A DNA stretch of 64,000 bases from Edolisoma coerulescens (lineage: Eukaryota; Chordata; Aves; Passeriformes; Campephagidae). The translations under genes and the position numbers were made by a program. Under the pieces are notes generated by a model. That model searched no databases, was not told where the DNA came from, and saw only the letters and a program-made list of their open reading frames with translations. Location: NCBI GenBank assembly GCA_013397115.1, contig VWZW01002326.1:385716-449715 (forward strand), given 5' to 3'. Position 1 is the stretch's first letter. Every line of letters starts with the position of its first letter. Shown in pieces: positions 24,233 to 36,500 of this stretch.

Positions 24233-25552
24233 GTGAACTGAAAGTCCTGCTGGGGAATAAGAGCAGAATAGCAGGAACAGAGCAGAAAAGGAGATCTGTG
24301 CTTGCCCCTGACGTGTTTGCAGACGTGCTGAGGAGCAGCAAAGGGGGTGTCACAGAAATGAGTTACATCTAACGTGCTAGAGACACAGGCTGAGTGAGAC
24401 TGAGACATCCAGGCTTTCCCCACTGAATATCAAAGGCTTTTTTCTTCATTATAGGAGTGTTCATTGTTTCATATTTTGCCTTCAGTGAAAATCCCAGAAG
24501 AACATTCTCCACCTGACTTGAACCTCCTGAAAGCAGAAGTTGTCTCTCATCTTCAGCATCAGCAAGTGTCAAAGGAGGAATTACACACGAGGGATGCAAT
24601 CTGCACAGCTCCAGCCTAAACTCTGCTGAGACTCTGTGGGATGGTCCTTCACAGCAAATCAAACCATCCATCAGGTCCTTCCCAGTGCTGGAAATCTCAG
24701 CTGTAAGCACGTCACTGCCTCCCAGGGTGGGAATTCTGCAGGGAATCCACCAGGCTCACACACACCATCCAGGCAAAACCAGTGCCACCCTTCAAGCTAG
24801 AGCACGTGGCAGGCCAGGGAATTTTGAAGCCCAAATAGCTGAGGAGGAATGTCCACAAGAACGCTGTGCAGGAAAGCCACATTGTCCATACAACAATGCT
24901 GCTCCCAGAGGAGCCTGCTAACTTGTATGCTGCAGGCTTAGGTAATAAATCTAAGGAGGCAACAGAAGCCCCATTTGTGATGTGACTGATAATCATGCCA
25001 GCAATTTTTGCACATTCCTTTGTTCCATTTTCCTGCCAAAGAGTGATGGTTATTTGTAAGTCTTGCAGAAATATGTGCTTTTAGATGAAGCTGTGAGGGA
25101 GCAACAAAAGGAATGCACCCCAACAGTCTGACCTCAGACATGTGGGGCTGCTCCTGTGCTCCCCATGTACACATAACCAAATTTTCCACTGGTTACAGGA
25201 GGGGTAACCACAAACCAGTACAGGAGAAGACAGCTGCCTACAGGCATGTTACAAATCCATCCAAAATTTAAGTTCGCCTGGGAACTTACCCAAAAGCATT
25301 CAGAAGATAACACGGAATTGTTTATATACTCAGAGAAAAAGGGCAAAAGCCCTGACTGTTCAAAATAATGGAACCTGACAGACAAATGAGTGATTGCACC
25401 TCAGAGATGTACATGTCTGCTCTTCCTCTCCTTGCTAAATCCTGGGCTAATCTTTCCACAGTATGATTATCTGTTACAAAGCAATGCTCTTTGTCTACAA
25501 GAACTTGGCTTTGTTTCATCAACATGGGCTTAATCCAAATTTCTCTCTATGA

Positions 25553-25734
25553 TGATACTGGCACAGGTTGCCCAGAGAAGCTGTGGCTGCCCCATCCCTG
25601 GAAGTGTCCAAAGCCAGGTTGGACGGGGCTTGGAGCAACCTGGGATAGTGGAAGGTGTCCCTGCCCGTGGCAGGGGGGTGGAACAGGATGAGCTTTAAAG
25701 GTTCTTTCCAACCCAAACTATTCTATGATGCCAT
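25553..25734 (+). repeat. CR1 3' end, plus strand
   Basis: Starts inside the 'ggcacaggttgcccagagaa' block and ends 'caacccaaactattctatga'. A close copy of the common subfamily. Confidence 0.92.
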
Positions 25735-26339
25735 GACCTGCATTCTACTCCTTAAAAGCCGGCCTGTGGATGGCCTTAGTCACGCAGCTCCCCAGTGGAA
25801 AGAGAAACCTCCTTTCCCATCTCACATGGTGGGAAATACAACATAGGCAATCCAGGGTCACATGTTTTCAACCCTTTGCATGCTTAAGGACATGCTGCAA
25901 CGCGACAGAGCAATTTTCAAACTCCCTAAGGTAAGCTCACACCCAACCCAGTGGATTGTGGAAAGCCCAGGAAGAGTTTTCCTCCAGGGACTGCAGGGCC
26001 TCTCTGGTTAACTGCACCAAGGTCTCTGAGGATGTCACATGAGAAGCAGAGCTTTGTGAGAAACCCGCCTGCCCTGTCTGCCAACAAGTGCCATTAACTG
26101 CTCTTTCCATCCATCACGTCCACTCCTAACCAGCACAGTCCCTTCACCACCTGCTTTACCTGACCCCAGCTTCAGACTACCAGTATTTTATCTATCCTGC
26201 AGCGTGACGAAATTTCATCGTGGGTGCCCTGGCTCCATCCTACTGTGCTTTAAGGCAGTCTCATCACAAAGGTCACAATCCATAAAGGGGGCTCAGGACT
26301 GGAGAGCAGAGAAATGACTGCATGGAAATGGCAGGCACT

Positions 26340-26622
26340 GATCTCTGCTGTCTGTGAGCAGGGACAGGACCCAGGGAACAGCTGGAGCTGTGCCAGGGAG
26401 ATTTAGGTTGAACGTCAGGAAAAGGTTCATGCCCCAGAGGGTGCTGGGCACTGCCCAGGCTCCCCAGGGAATGGGCACGGCCCCAAGGCTGCCAGAGCTC
26501 CAGGAGTGTTTGGACGATGCTCTCAGGGGTGCACAGGGTGGGATTGTTGGGTGTCTGTGCAGGGCTGGGAGCTGAACTCAACGATCCTGGTGGGTCCCTC
26601 CCAGCTCAGGATATTCTGTGAA
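26340..26622 (+). repeat. CR1, plus strand (third subfamily)
   Basis: Diagnostic words: 'ccccagagggtgctgggcac', 'ggctgccagagctccaggag', 'tcccagctcaggatattctg'. The copy at 52,893-53,125 has the same wording, which differs from the other copies. Confidence 0.88.
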
Positions 26623-27224
26623 GCATCCTCATGCAAGGATCCATCCAACCCTCAGCTCCCAGGCTCTGCTGTTCTCTGACACTGCAGCATCACCTCTGCC
26701 CAACCCCAGGCTGCACCTCTCCTTCACCCCACTTTCCCACCACGCTCCCTCAGCTTCCCTCACTTTGCCACCTCTGTGTCAAACATCTTCCCTCCTCTGC
26801 TGCAGCTTCCCTCTCCAATCCTGCCTGGACAGGAACGCTGGGCTTCCAGCAAGGTCCTGCCAGTGAGCCAAGAGCCACGTGCACACACGGTTGTGAGCAG
26901 GGAGTATTGAGGAATGTAAATTATCTATTGTTTGCTCCAACCCGCATGAGGTGAGAGCTGATATGAACAATGCACTCCCCATAGCACTTCTCCTCCACCT
27001 TATCAGCCTCTGATCTTAATCCCGGGAGTCAATGCCATCATCCATCACTCTTAATGAGAGCGAGCTCCCCTAGGCAGGGGCCTTATCTCACTCTGTATCT
27101 CAAGAGCCATATGAGGTTATGTCAGGAGTGTGCAATTAAGTAAAGGTTACACTGGCCTGAAAGGGTTAGCACCGGCTTTTTGGGAACACTCCTGTGCTAT
27201 CAGAGACCAGAGGAAGCAAAAGTA

Positions 27225-27492
27225 AAAATGGGAAGTTGTCTTCAAACTGAAGAAGAGTAGGTTTAGATTAGAAATTAGGAAAAAATTCTTCCCTGTGAGG
27301 GTGGTGAGGTACTGACTGGCACAGGTTGCCAAGAGAAGCTGTGGCTGCCCCATCCCTGGAAGTGTTCAAGGCCAGGCTGGACAGGGCTTGGAGCAACCCG
27401 GGATAGTGGAAGGTGTCCCCATGCATGGCAGGCAGGTTGGAACTATGTGATCTTTAGGGTCCCTTCTAATCCAACCCATTCTATGAGTCTAT
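27225..27492 (+). repeat. CR1 3' end, plus strand
   Basis: 'agattagaaattaggaaaaa', 'gaagctgtggctgccccatc', 'cccggatagtggaaggtgtc' and the tail 'cccattctatgagtctata'. Confidence 0.9.
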
Positions 27493-30400
27493 AAATGCAT
27501 TTACATGCTACAATTCACATGTCACTTCCATTTCTGGGACATCCTGATCCAGTAGATCCCAGTACCAACAATACAGAAACAGCTGGTTTTGGACACTTAC
27601 CCACATTTTGCCATCTATTCCCTCTAAATGTTCCATTTTCTACCAGAAATGTTTCCTGAGGTTAAGGTAAAGAGTAAACACTCCAGCAGCAACTGTGATT
27701 CCATGATTCTGCGTTTCTGTGATTTTGGTTTAGTATGTCCTCCGTAGCCCTGCTGCCTGCATCAGTCAGAAAATCACACCCACTGAGAAAAGCAAACTCC
27801 AAGAACAACCCCAGGGAAAGTTAAACTGCAACAAAATCCCACCACCAAACTGCTTTCTGGGGAACTCCTGCCACAGGGCAAAAATGATTCCTTCTCTTGG
27901 CTCTGCCAGAGGTGGATCACTCCATCAGGGCAAGGGAAGTTGGTCTCTCATTTAATTCCTGTCCCAGCTGGAAAGGAGCTGATCTTGCACTGACAGGCTC
28001 TGCCAAGAATTCCAGACAAGGTCTCCTGTTTCAATAGTAGTTCAGAACACTGCTTGCTCTTCCCCCAGGTCATGTGCTACCTGCAAGAATTATTTGTAGT
28101 GGTCTCCTTAAAGGCACAAGTATCTCCAATACCATTACAATACTCTTGCCTCTGCCTGTAACTCAGCTGCAGATTTAGCTGCAGCATAGACAATCCTGGG
28201 ACAACCAGGTCAAGGCTGTCAATGAATATTGCCTCTGGACACAGCTCATGGGGAAGAGTGATCATTCAGCCTTGCCTCATTTATTATCTCGACAGCTTGG
28301 CTTCAGGTCTGCAGCTTTACTCCCACACTCGCCCAGTGCAGGGGCTGTGGGAGCTGTGCCTTCCCTCACTCCTTCCTACCCCACGTGGTAACTCAGCACC
28401 CGGGTCGGATCCAAGGTTTGGAATTCAGTTCAGGAGAAAATGGATGAAAACTCTCTATGCTATGCTAGAAATTACATAGCAGAACAGATTAGCGGATGCA
28501 GTGGTGTCCTCTGGCCTTTATTAGTTTCAAACACATGCCAGGCCATATTTAAGAATAGAGATGATGGTGAGGTAGCCTTGCAAGGTGGGAAACCCATGGA
28601 TGATGCTTACAGATGCTGAGGAGCAGTCAAAGCACTTCTGGAGCTGCACAGCAACAGGTAATGCCAAGTGGAGAAATTCAGCTGAAGTTCACCAGCAAGG
28701 AGAAAGGGCTGATCAGTCCAGGTTTAACCACCAAGGTTCCAAAAAACACCCAAACCCAACAAAAAATCCCACAAACAAACAAACAAAAACCATGACAGCA
28801 TTCTGGTTAAATTTTGCCTTTAAATCCATGCAAACACCTACAGGCTATCAGAGATTAGGAAGGACAAAGGACAACTGGATGGAACATTTCTCAGAGAAGA
28901 TGCCACAATAAATGTCACTCTAAAGGGCACAGGATCTCAGGCAAGGCAGGGTCTGAGTGAGTGAGTGACAAGAGGTGTAAAGATATTCTCCAGAGGCACA
29001 TCCTAGAGAGGTGCCCACATTCATCACCACGGATCTCATTCTAAGTGCTTTTGAATCTGTTTAGAGCCTGTGAAGTGAGGCAGTACACAGGTGATCAAAG
29101 CTCAGACCATGCACCAGACCCACCCCTTCACTGGCCAAGAGTGTCCTGTCAAGGGAAAGTTCAGGATATGCTTCAGATATTGTGCAGCCTGGTGAGTAAA
29201 ACCAGCCCATGCTCCTTCCCAAAGGAGAGCAGCTCTCATCCCAGAGACGGGCTATGAAATCTACAACTAGAGGAGCATAAATCTCTTAAATCACCAGCTG
29301 TGCCCATTCAGCAGGGAAAGACAGAGCACATAAATCTCCAAAGGCTCACTTTCAGTAGGAAAGGTGGGCAGGGACTTCTGTTCTGGTGGCATTTCAAGTG
29401 CCTTTAATCAGACACACCATTTGGATTGGTCTAAAGGGATGAGAAGTGTCTCTGTCCTGCCAGCTTGCTCAGCCCCTGGCTCAGGCTGATCCCAGCATCA
29501 CTCAGAGACCAGGCCAGACCCTCTGTGCTTGTTTGGGTGACAGAATGGCCAGGCTAGGAGAGGATACTCAGTGGCTGGTAAGCTGACATGGGTCTGAGGA
29601 GGGTTGGCAGTCCTAAAACATTCCACAGCTGTCATCAAGCAAGTTGATATACTTCCCTTGTGAGTCAAAGGTCTCTCTGCTGTAGTGAGTGGCCACCTCA
29701 GGCTTGTCAGCACAAAGCAGTGGTTAGAGCAGGTGTATCGACACTGTTGGCTGGGCTTGGGACCAAGACCAGTCTGGAGGAGGTGAGCACCAGCACTATC
29801 GTGGCCCCAGGATCATCCCCTTAATGGCTTTGGCCTGCCTTGGTACTGGCAAAGCAGAGACCACCAGGCCACTGCCTGTCTGCAGGTGTTCCATGGTCAG
29901 AGCAGGGCAGAGGATGTCACCAGGCAGCAGCAGGGACAGAAATGCACAGGTTTGGGAGATCAGAGCTGTTCATCCACCTCAGTGGATGTGACTGAAGAGT
30001 CAACAAACAACTTAGAGAGAGACACTCTTGCCTTCCTCTACCTGCCATGCTCCGCCCATAACACAAGCTGTTTTTCATGCAGTAATTGCCCACTAGGTGC
30101 AAATTACCCAATTATACACTTTATTTGCTTTAACTAATGCTCATCAGAGGCAACAAGGGCTCACCAGCACCCCTATTCCAGCTCCATCAGCCTGTCAACA
30201 CAGCTTTGCTGATGGAACAGCCCCAGGCTTGGAGCAATGGGATGGCAGGCAGGAGAACTTCCCAGGTCAGGAGCATTGGTGAGGGGCTGAGCGAACACCA
30301 CGGGCAAGTGACTGAACCTGTTGACTTTCAGACTGGATCTGCAGGAGCTTGAGGCAGTGGTGACAGTGTTCTGCAGCAACACTCAAAGCCAGGAAGCAGG

Positions 30401-31004
30401 ATCAGTGTCGCCAACAATAATGGTGCCTGCACTTGATACCCTCCATCCCTTTCTATTTTCCCTGCTCTGTAGGTTTGCCCATAATGTTTTTGTGGCCTCT
30501 AGCTTGGTGAGGATGAAGTGGATGCAGAGGGAAGATGCGCAGCCCACAGCAGCTTCCCAAAAAGGGAAGCGTGGCTCCACTTTCTGCTGTTGACAGGGAC
30601 TAGATGGAGGGAAAGCCCCTCTGGCCTCTCAGCTCCACTTCCCAGTACTTCACAGAAACAATCCCTTCAGGGAAGAGAGCCAGATATGACAAAACACGAG
30701 GCTTTTGCTTCAAATATGTGCAGTTTGGCACTCTCAGAGGACTAGGAACACACATGATGCTGAAGTAATTGAAGTAGAAAACCTTGGAGCTGAAACCAAG
30801 ACCTAAAAGGAGGGAGAGGGAACACCTGCCTTCACTCTGGTCCCTGAATAAGTGGGTGCAGTGTCAGCACAGGTACAGCTACACAAATAACTCCTTGCTT
30901 CAGTCCTCAGTGACAAACCTGGGACCAGGAGGGACGAGCTCTGCTGTGCTCATCTCCAGCCACACGTTGCAGCCTGAGTGCAGATCACCACCACCCAACC
31001 ACAG

Positions 31005-31235
31005 AGCCATGGAACAATTTAGGCTGAAAAGCCCTCTGAAAGCATCCAGCCCAACCATTCCCCAGCACTGCCAAGGCCACCACTGACCCATGTCCCCAAG
31101 TGCCACATCCACACGGCTCTTAAATCCCTCCAGGGTTGGGGACTCCACTCTTGCCTGGCAGCTGTACCAGGGCTTCAAAACCCTTTCTGTGAAGAAATTT
31201 TTCCTAATATCTAATCTAAACATCCCCTGGGGCAA
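31005..31235 (-). repeat. CR1, minus strand (older subfamily)
   Basis: 'actgccaaggccaccactga', 'gtgccacatccacacggctc', 'tgtgaagaaatttttcctaa' in reverse-complement order. It lies about 730 bases downstream, in minus-strand sense, of the exon-like segment at 31,963-32,210. Confidence 0.88.
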
Positions 31236-31962
31236 TCCCTCAATCATTTATCACGAAACACTGCAGGAATTTCTTAGCGAGAGAGGAAAAATGTCATTAT
31301 TTACAGCCTTCAAATTTACCAGTACTAAAACAAGTATTCAATAAATATGGATGGCATCCTGGTTTTGGTGTTGGACCAGAAGCAGGCTCCCATACTGAAA
31401 TTTCACATATTATTTAAGCACAGACGAGGGAAAAAAGGGCACAAAGTCTGTAGATCACATAGCCATGGATGATTTTGTTTACAAAATTTTTGGGCTAATT
31501 CAAATAGTTGTAAATCTTTTCAGGTATATGTTATCAACTCTGTATTTTAAACACTAAAATGTCTCATCTCAATAGCCATGGTCCAAAAAGAAAATCAGTC
31601 CACAGATAAAATTCAAAGGGTTTGTACTTCTGCTCTGATTTACCAGATATTTTTCTAGGAGATGCTGCAGTAAAACATTAAAGAGGAAGAGGATCATACT
31701 GGTGTTAACTGCAGCTATTCTTTACATGAATCATTTATGCTTCACTGTAACAAGATGTCTTTAACACGGATTTCACTTTAATCTTTTACTTCAATCCACT
31801 GAGTCCCACTGTACCATGAGTGGTGAAATGCTTAAAAAGAATCACACCACCAAAAACTTTATATCACAAATAGGTAAAATCAAACTGCACATGGAGGAAG
31901 AAGGGGGAGTTACACAGAAAAAGCACATATCACAGATGTGATGGGGATTACAGGTCTCTTAC

Positions 31963-32210
31963 TTGCTGCTTCCACCGCCCACACCCTCAGGTTTCTCAGC
32001 TGCTGGTGGCACGAATTATGTTTCACAGCTACTAAGGACAGTTTGCAAAGTAGTTGGACCACTGGGTCCTGGTGCTCCTGCTCAAGGATGACATGCATAG
32101 GGCAGGGATCTAAATCGGTGTTTGAAATAATAACACCCTTGGCCGAGTAGCAACAGGTCCAGACAACCATAAATAGGAGCTGGATATTCTCAGAGCCTAC
32201 TCCAAAAAGC
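31963..32210 (-). other. Exon-like open segment of unknown identity, minus strand
   Basis: On the minus strand the sequence enters through a strong acceptor ('tctgttttccccag', AG at 32,211-32,212) and leaves through a strong donor (GCAGCAA followed by gtaaga). The 248 bases between are open in one frame: one base, 82 codons, one base. The encoded segment begins LFGVGSENIQLLF and contains LEQEHQDPVVQLL. The frame also stays open leftward to 31,910 and rightward to an ATG at 32,291-32,293, 127 residues in all, with a hydrophobic start (MKCVRCFLIPSFLLFVVF). A moderately CpG-rich patch (about 32,370-32,700) lies just upstream in that sense. I do not recognise the protein and know no gene here in human. 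It could be chance, an lncRNA exon or an unannotated gene. Confidence 0.25.
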
Positions 32211-32369
32211 CTGGGGAAAACAGAAATCTCTCTCTTCACAAACACTACAAACAGAAGAAAGGAAGGGATCAAAAAGCAGCGAACACACTTCACACTATCA
32301 CATCTCAGGGTCCCTCTTCTAGGAGATTTCCCCCAAGTTCAGAAGGGAACAGAGGTGGAGAGTCCCCGG

Positions 32370-32700
32370 AGCAGGGGTGAAGCGCCAAGGGGAGCGCTGT
32401 GGCTCCTGCTGGGCGTGGGCGCTGGCTCCGGGCACTGAGGAAGTGGCAGCAGCGACTCGGCAGCATCTTATCCTGGCTCTGGGAGCCCTCCAGCGGCTGC
32501 CTGCCGCGGGCATCACCGAGTGACCTGGAACCTCATCCCGTTCCACCACGGGCAGGGACACCTTCCACTGTCCCAGGTGGCTCCAGGCCCTGTCCAAGCT
32601 GGCTGTGAATCCTGCGGGGGCTGCTGTCGCCGTCCCCATCCAGGCGGGAGGCAGCGGGGCCCTACAGCAGCATCCCAGACGCGGTGAGATCAGTCAGGAC
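32370..32700. promoter_or_regulatory. CpG-rich patch, possible promoter
   Basis: About twenty CpGs in some 330 bases, against very few in the surrounding kilobases. It includes a CR1 piece (32,528-32,640), which accounts for only part of the CpGs. It lies upstream of the minus-strand exon-like segment and 900 bases upstream of the SIGLEC15 start codon, so it could serve either or neither. Confidence 0.25.
32528..32640 (-). repeat. CR1 fragment, minus strand
   Basis: 'cacgggcagggacaccttcc', 'actgtcccaggtggctccag' and a diverged 'tccaagctggctgtgaatcc'. The terminal octamers are missing or eroded. Confidence 0.75.
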
Positions 32701-33598
32701 ACACCATCCCTCCCTCCCTCTGGCCTGAAGCAAAGGCAGCAAACCCCAAGCTAAACCCAGGGAGGGAATTCACTCCGCAAGGTTAAACTCAGCCACGGGA
32801 TCACCATAAGGGAGATGACGAGGGGGAAAAACACGGTCAGCTCCCCACAGGCCCCGAGCTCTGCAGACGAGCGATCTGCACAGTAAATTTGCTACAGCTA
32901 AACCCAGAAGGAAAGCAGCGAGCATTCGCACGAGGATGCCGGGCAAAAAGCTGGAATTCAGCTTATTTCAAAGGAGAGAACGACTCATCACTCATCGGGG
33001 TCATGTGAGTGTGGACAGAGCAGGGTGCCAGGGGGCACAAAACCACTCATCCGCCAGTGGACCTCGGCACAAGGGATTTCAAAAGAAGGGTGGTTTGGGG
33101 CTTTTTCTATACCTAGGGATGACAACAACCAGTGTGCACAAGGGGTAAATAAAGCACAGCTGGTTTGCAGGCTCCAGGTTGAGGAGGAGGAACTGCCTCA
33201 AGCCAGGGCAGCAAGAGTCTTGCTTGTCCCACCCTCAGGCAGATTGCAAGGATTTCCTCCAGACCGGTGAGTTGGTAGCCCTGCAAGGCCATCCCCTCTT
33301 GCCCCATCACACACATGGTGTGAGTGTTCACAGCCCCAGTCTGCAATCCCCTCCCTTTAGCTGGAAAATGGTTAATACTGTGATTCCTCCTGGTGTAATT
33401 TTCATATGACTGACCACAGAACTATTAATATCTGAACCCAGAGCTGGTTCAGCTGAACAACTCATTCCCTCCAAGGAGAAGAAAACCACAACTTCTTCTA
33501 CCCCTGGAAAAACCTTTTGTGACTGCAAGACCAGCAGCTCAGATGTAACGAGATGGTTCTGGTTTGCTGATGCCCCTGAGGGGAGAACATCAACCAGC

Positions 33599-36500
33599 AT
33601 GAGAGAGCTCGGCTTGGTTCTGCTGTGCCTCCTTCGCATCTCCAGGAAGGGTGAGTTCTGAGCTTGCTGTCAACCCCTGACTGATCACAGCTTCCCCTCT
33701 CGCTCTAGTCCGGGTGCCAGGGAACTGCCTGCTGCAACTAACCCCCCAAGAATTGCACCCTCCATCACGTTGCTTAAAAGCATCCTGAAATTCCAAGTGC
33801 ATGTGACAACACTGGGAAAACTCAGACTAATTGTCAGAGAAGTTGTCAGTTTGTGGGGGTTTTTTGCATTTTTTTGTTTTTCTAACTTGTGCAGGGAATT
33901 CATCTGACTTTTCCCCAGCTTTTCCAGGTGGATGCAGCGTTTTCATCACAGCCCTGCTTCATATTCCTTAGGAGTTATTATGCAACAGACACAATATTTT
34001 CCAGTTCCACTGAGCACTTAAGCTCTCATTTAACTTCAAATACATGCTTAAATTCCATTAAACTCTGTGGGATTTGCTTAGAGACACTGTCCAACAGCAT
34101 TTTCCAGAGCAAGGGTAGTGCCTGGGCTGGTCCCCAGCTCTTGATGCTGTCTTCATGAGCTTTCCCACTGACAACCAGCAGATTCACTGACCTGACAACT
34201 CTTTTTGGGAGTTACTTTCTGTAAGGTGTGCAGGCTATTTGCCTCTCTGTTTCTTGTGAGAGCTTCAGTTCCAGGAACAAATGGAGCCTGGATATTAACA
34301 AAAGGAATATGGAAGACCTACCACACTGAAGCTTTAGAGTTAAGGGTAAATTACACACAGAATGTTGACAACTCCCTCCACTCATAACTAGGCAAACTGT
34401 GTTTCCATGGAAATGGGCGGAGATGCTAACATTAAAAGCACTTATTTTTAACATTATTTTTCATCTGGAAGGCAAGGGGGGGCTTATGTGCTAAAAAAAA
34501 AAAAATTAAAAGTGTTCTTTGCTTAAGATTGAAAACAAAAAAAAAAAGCTAATCAAAGGGGTGGCAGAGAGAAGCAAGTTGTGCTCAGAAGCACATAATC
34601 TACAGTTCTCCCAAAGTAAAGGTTGCAGTGACATGCTGCAAAATAACTAAAACAAGAGCAAATAAGCTAGAAAGCAATAGCAATTGCTGTTTTCAGTGCC
34701 AGGTCCTTCTGCTCCAAGCCCACGAGCTTCACAAAGCTCCTGCAGTGCTGCAGCATTGTTTATTAGATTACCTGGGCTGGAAAAGATGCCCTATCGTTAT
34801 TGTGTATGACAGGGCAGCACGACTCCAGATCTCAGTAATCGAAACACTGGCTTGGAGCTGACTCCATGTAAATATCTGAACAGAGAACTGGCCCTAGAAT
34901 GGCCTTTGTCCATTGTGTAGCACACAATAGGTGAATACAGGCTGCACTGCCACAGAGATGTTTGTCAAGTGTTATGGGCCACAGATACAGGAACAAAAAC
35001 CAAATCTTATCCTTGAGTCTGCAGGAGAAATCTGACAGCTGAATGCCCATATGGTGAAGCCAGCAAGACCAGGGATGGGAGGAACTACTTACAGGACACT
35101 TTTACATTTTACAGGTATTCTCAGCTACTGAGAGCCCCTGATCTAAAGAAGGGAGTTTCATAAGACAGGAACATAGGCACAGATGTTTCTGAAGCCACAA
35201 TCTGCTGCTACAGCTGTTGGTAGTAGCAGAACAGTGGGTAGATAGACATGTCTATATATTAAACTGAAAGAGGGGAGATTCAGATTAGATATTAGGAAGA
35301 AATTTTTGGCTGTGGGGGTGGTGAGGCCCTGGCACAGGTTGCCCAGAGAAGCTGTGGCTGCGCCATCCCTGGAAGTGTCCAAGCTCAGGTTGGACACGGC
35401 TTGGAGCAACCTGGGCTAGTGGAAGGTGTCCCTGCCCATGGCACGGGGATGGAATGAAATTAATTTTAAGGCCCCTTCCAGCCAAACCAATCTGCAGTTC
35501 CATGATCCCTTCTTGCTTGCAGGTGTGCAGTGCAATGGCTGGTCTGTCCACGTCCCCTCTGACGTTACTGGAGAGCTTGGGAAGATGGTCATCCTACCCT
35601 GCACTTTCACACACCCCTACAAAACATTTGACCGGGCCCTCACGGCCATCTGGAGGATCAAAGAGCCTTACAATGGCACAATAGTCTTCAAGTGTGTGAG
35701 CCAGAGCAGCAGCGAGCTCTGCAAGACTGCCATCAGCCATAAGAACAAGTACAAGCTGCTGGGTAACCCCCGGCACAAGGACCTGTCCATCAGGATTGAC
35801 AACCTGGCCTGGAGCGACAGCGAGAGGTACTTCTGCCGCGTGGAGCTGGCCGGAGACATCCACGACAAGTATGAGAGCAGGAATGGGATAAAGCTGCATG
35901 TGATTGGTAAGAGGGCGTGAGAGACAAAGGGGGCAAAGCCACCCTCTAGGGAAGAGCCACGGGATGTGGGAAATGCCAAATGGTAGCAGACGTTAACCTG
36001 AGATGGTTTTCCAAAGGGTTGGCTTTTCTTTCTCCACTATAACAAGGAATATTCACTGTCCTCCTCAGTCTTCCAACATGAGACAATGAGCACAATGCAG
36101 GAAAGGGAATAGGAAGAAAACTGGTAAGGAAATGGCGAGGCTCTGGCAGTTGGGCTGAGAGCCCACCAAAAGCTGCGCATCCCACTTTGTCCCTGCAGCA
36201 CAGGAGCAGGGCAGGCAGCAGAGCCAAGCCGGGGTTAAAGACATCCTCTCCATCAGAACCTGAACTGCTGAGCACACGTTCACAGGTGTTAGCACAACAG
36301 GGCGTGGGTGGTAACAGGGGATTGGAAAGTCAAGATACCTGGTACCCGGGTAAAATAAATCCAAAATCCTCTGGAGCATGAAACACGAAGCACAAATGTC
36401 CTGGAAAACCAGCCTGGAGCAACAAATGTCAAATGATAATCCCACTTCCCAGGGCAAGCTCACAGACCAAGGGGGAGCTAGGAGAGAGGCCTCAGAAGCA

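Larger units (their letters stand above)
17000..33598. other. Intergenic region between SLC14A1 and SIGLEC15
   Basis: About 16.6 kb without a recognised host gene, apart from the exon-like segment at 31,963-32,210. It carries eleven CR1 copies, a 29-base gap at 19,714-19,742, an A-rich stretch (19,975-20,085), a (CAAA)n-type stretch near 28,740-28,792 and a short GAGT run near 28,958. In 22,230-23,980, 24,240-25,550, 27,500-31,000 and 32,700-33,590 I see nothing beyond chance open frames. Confidence 0.6.
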
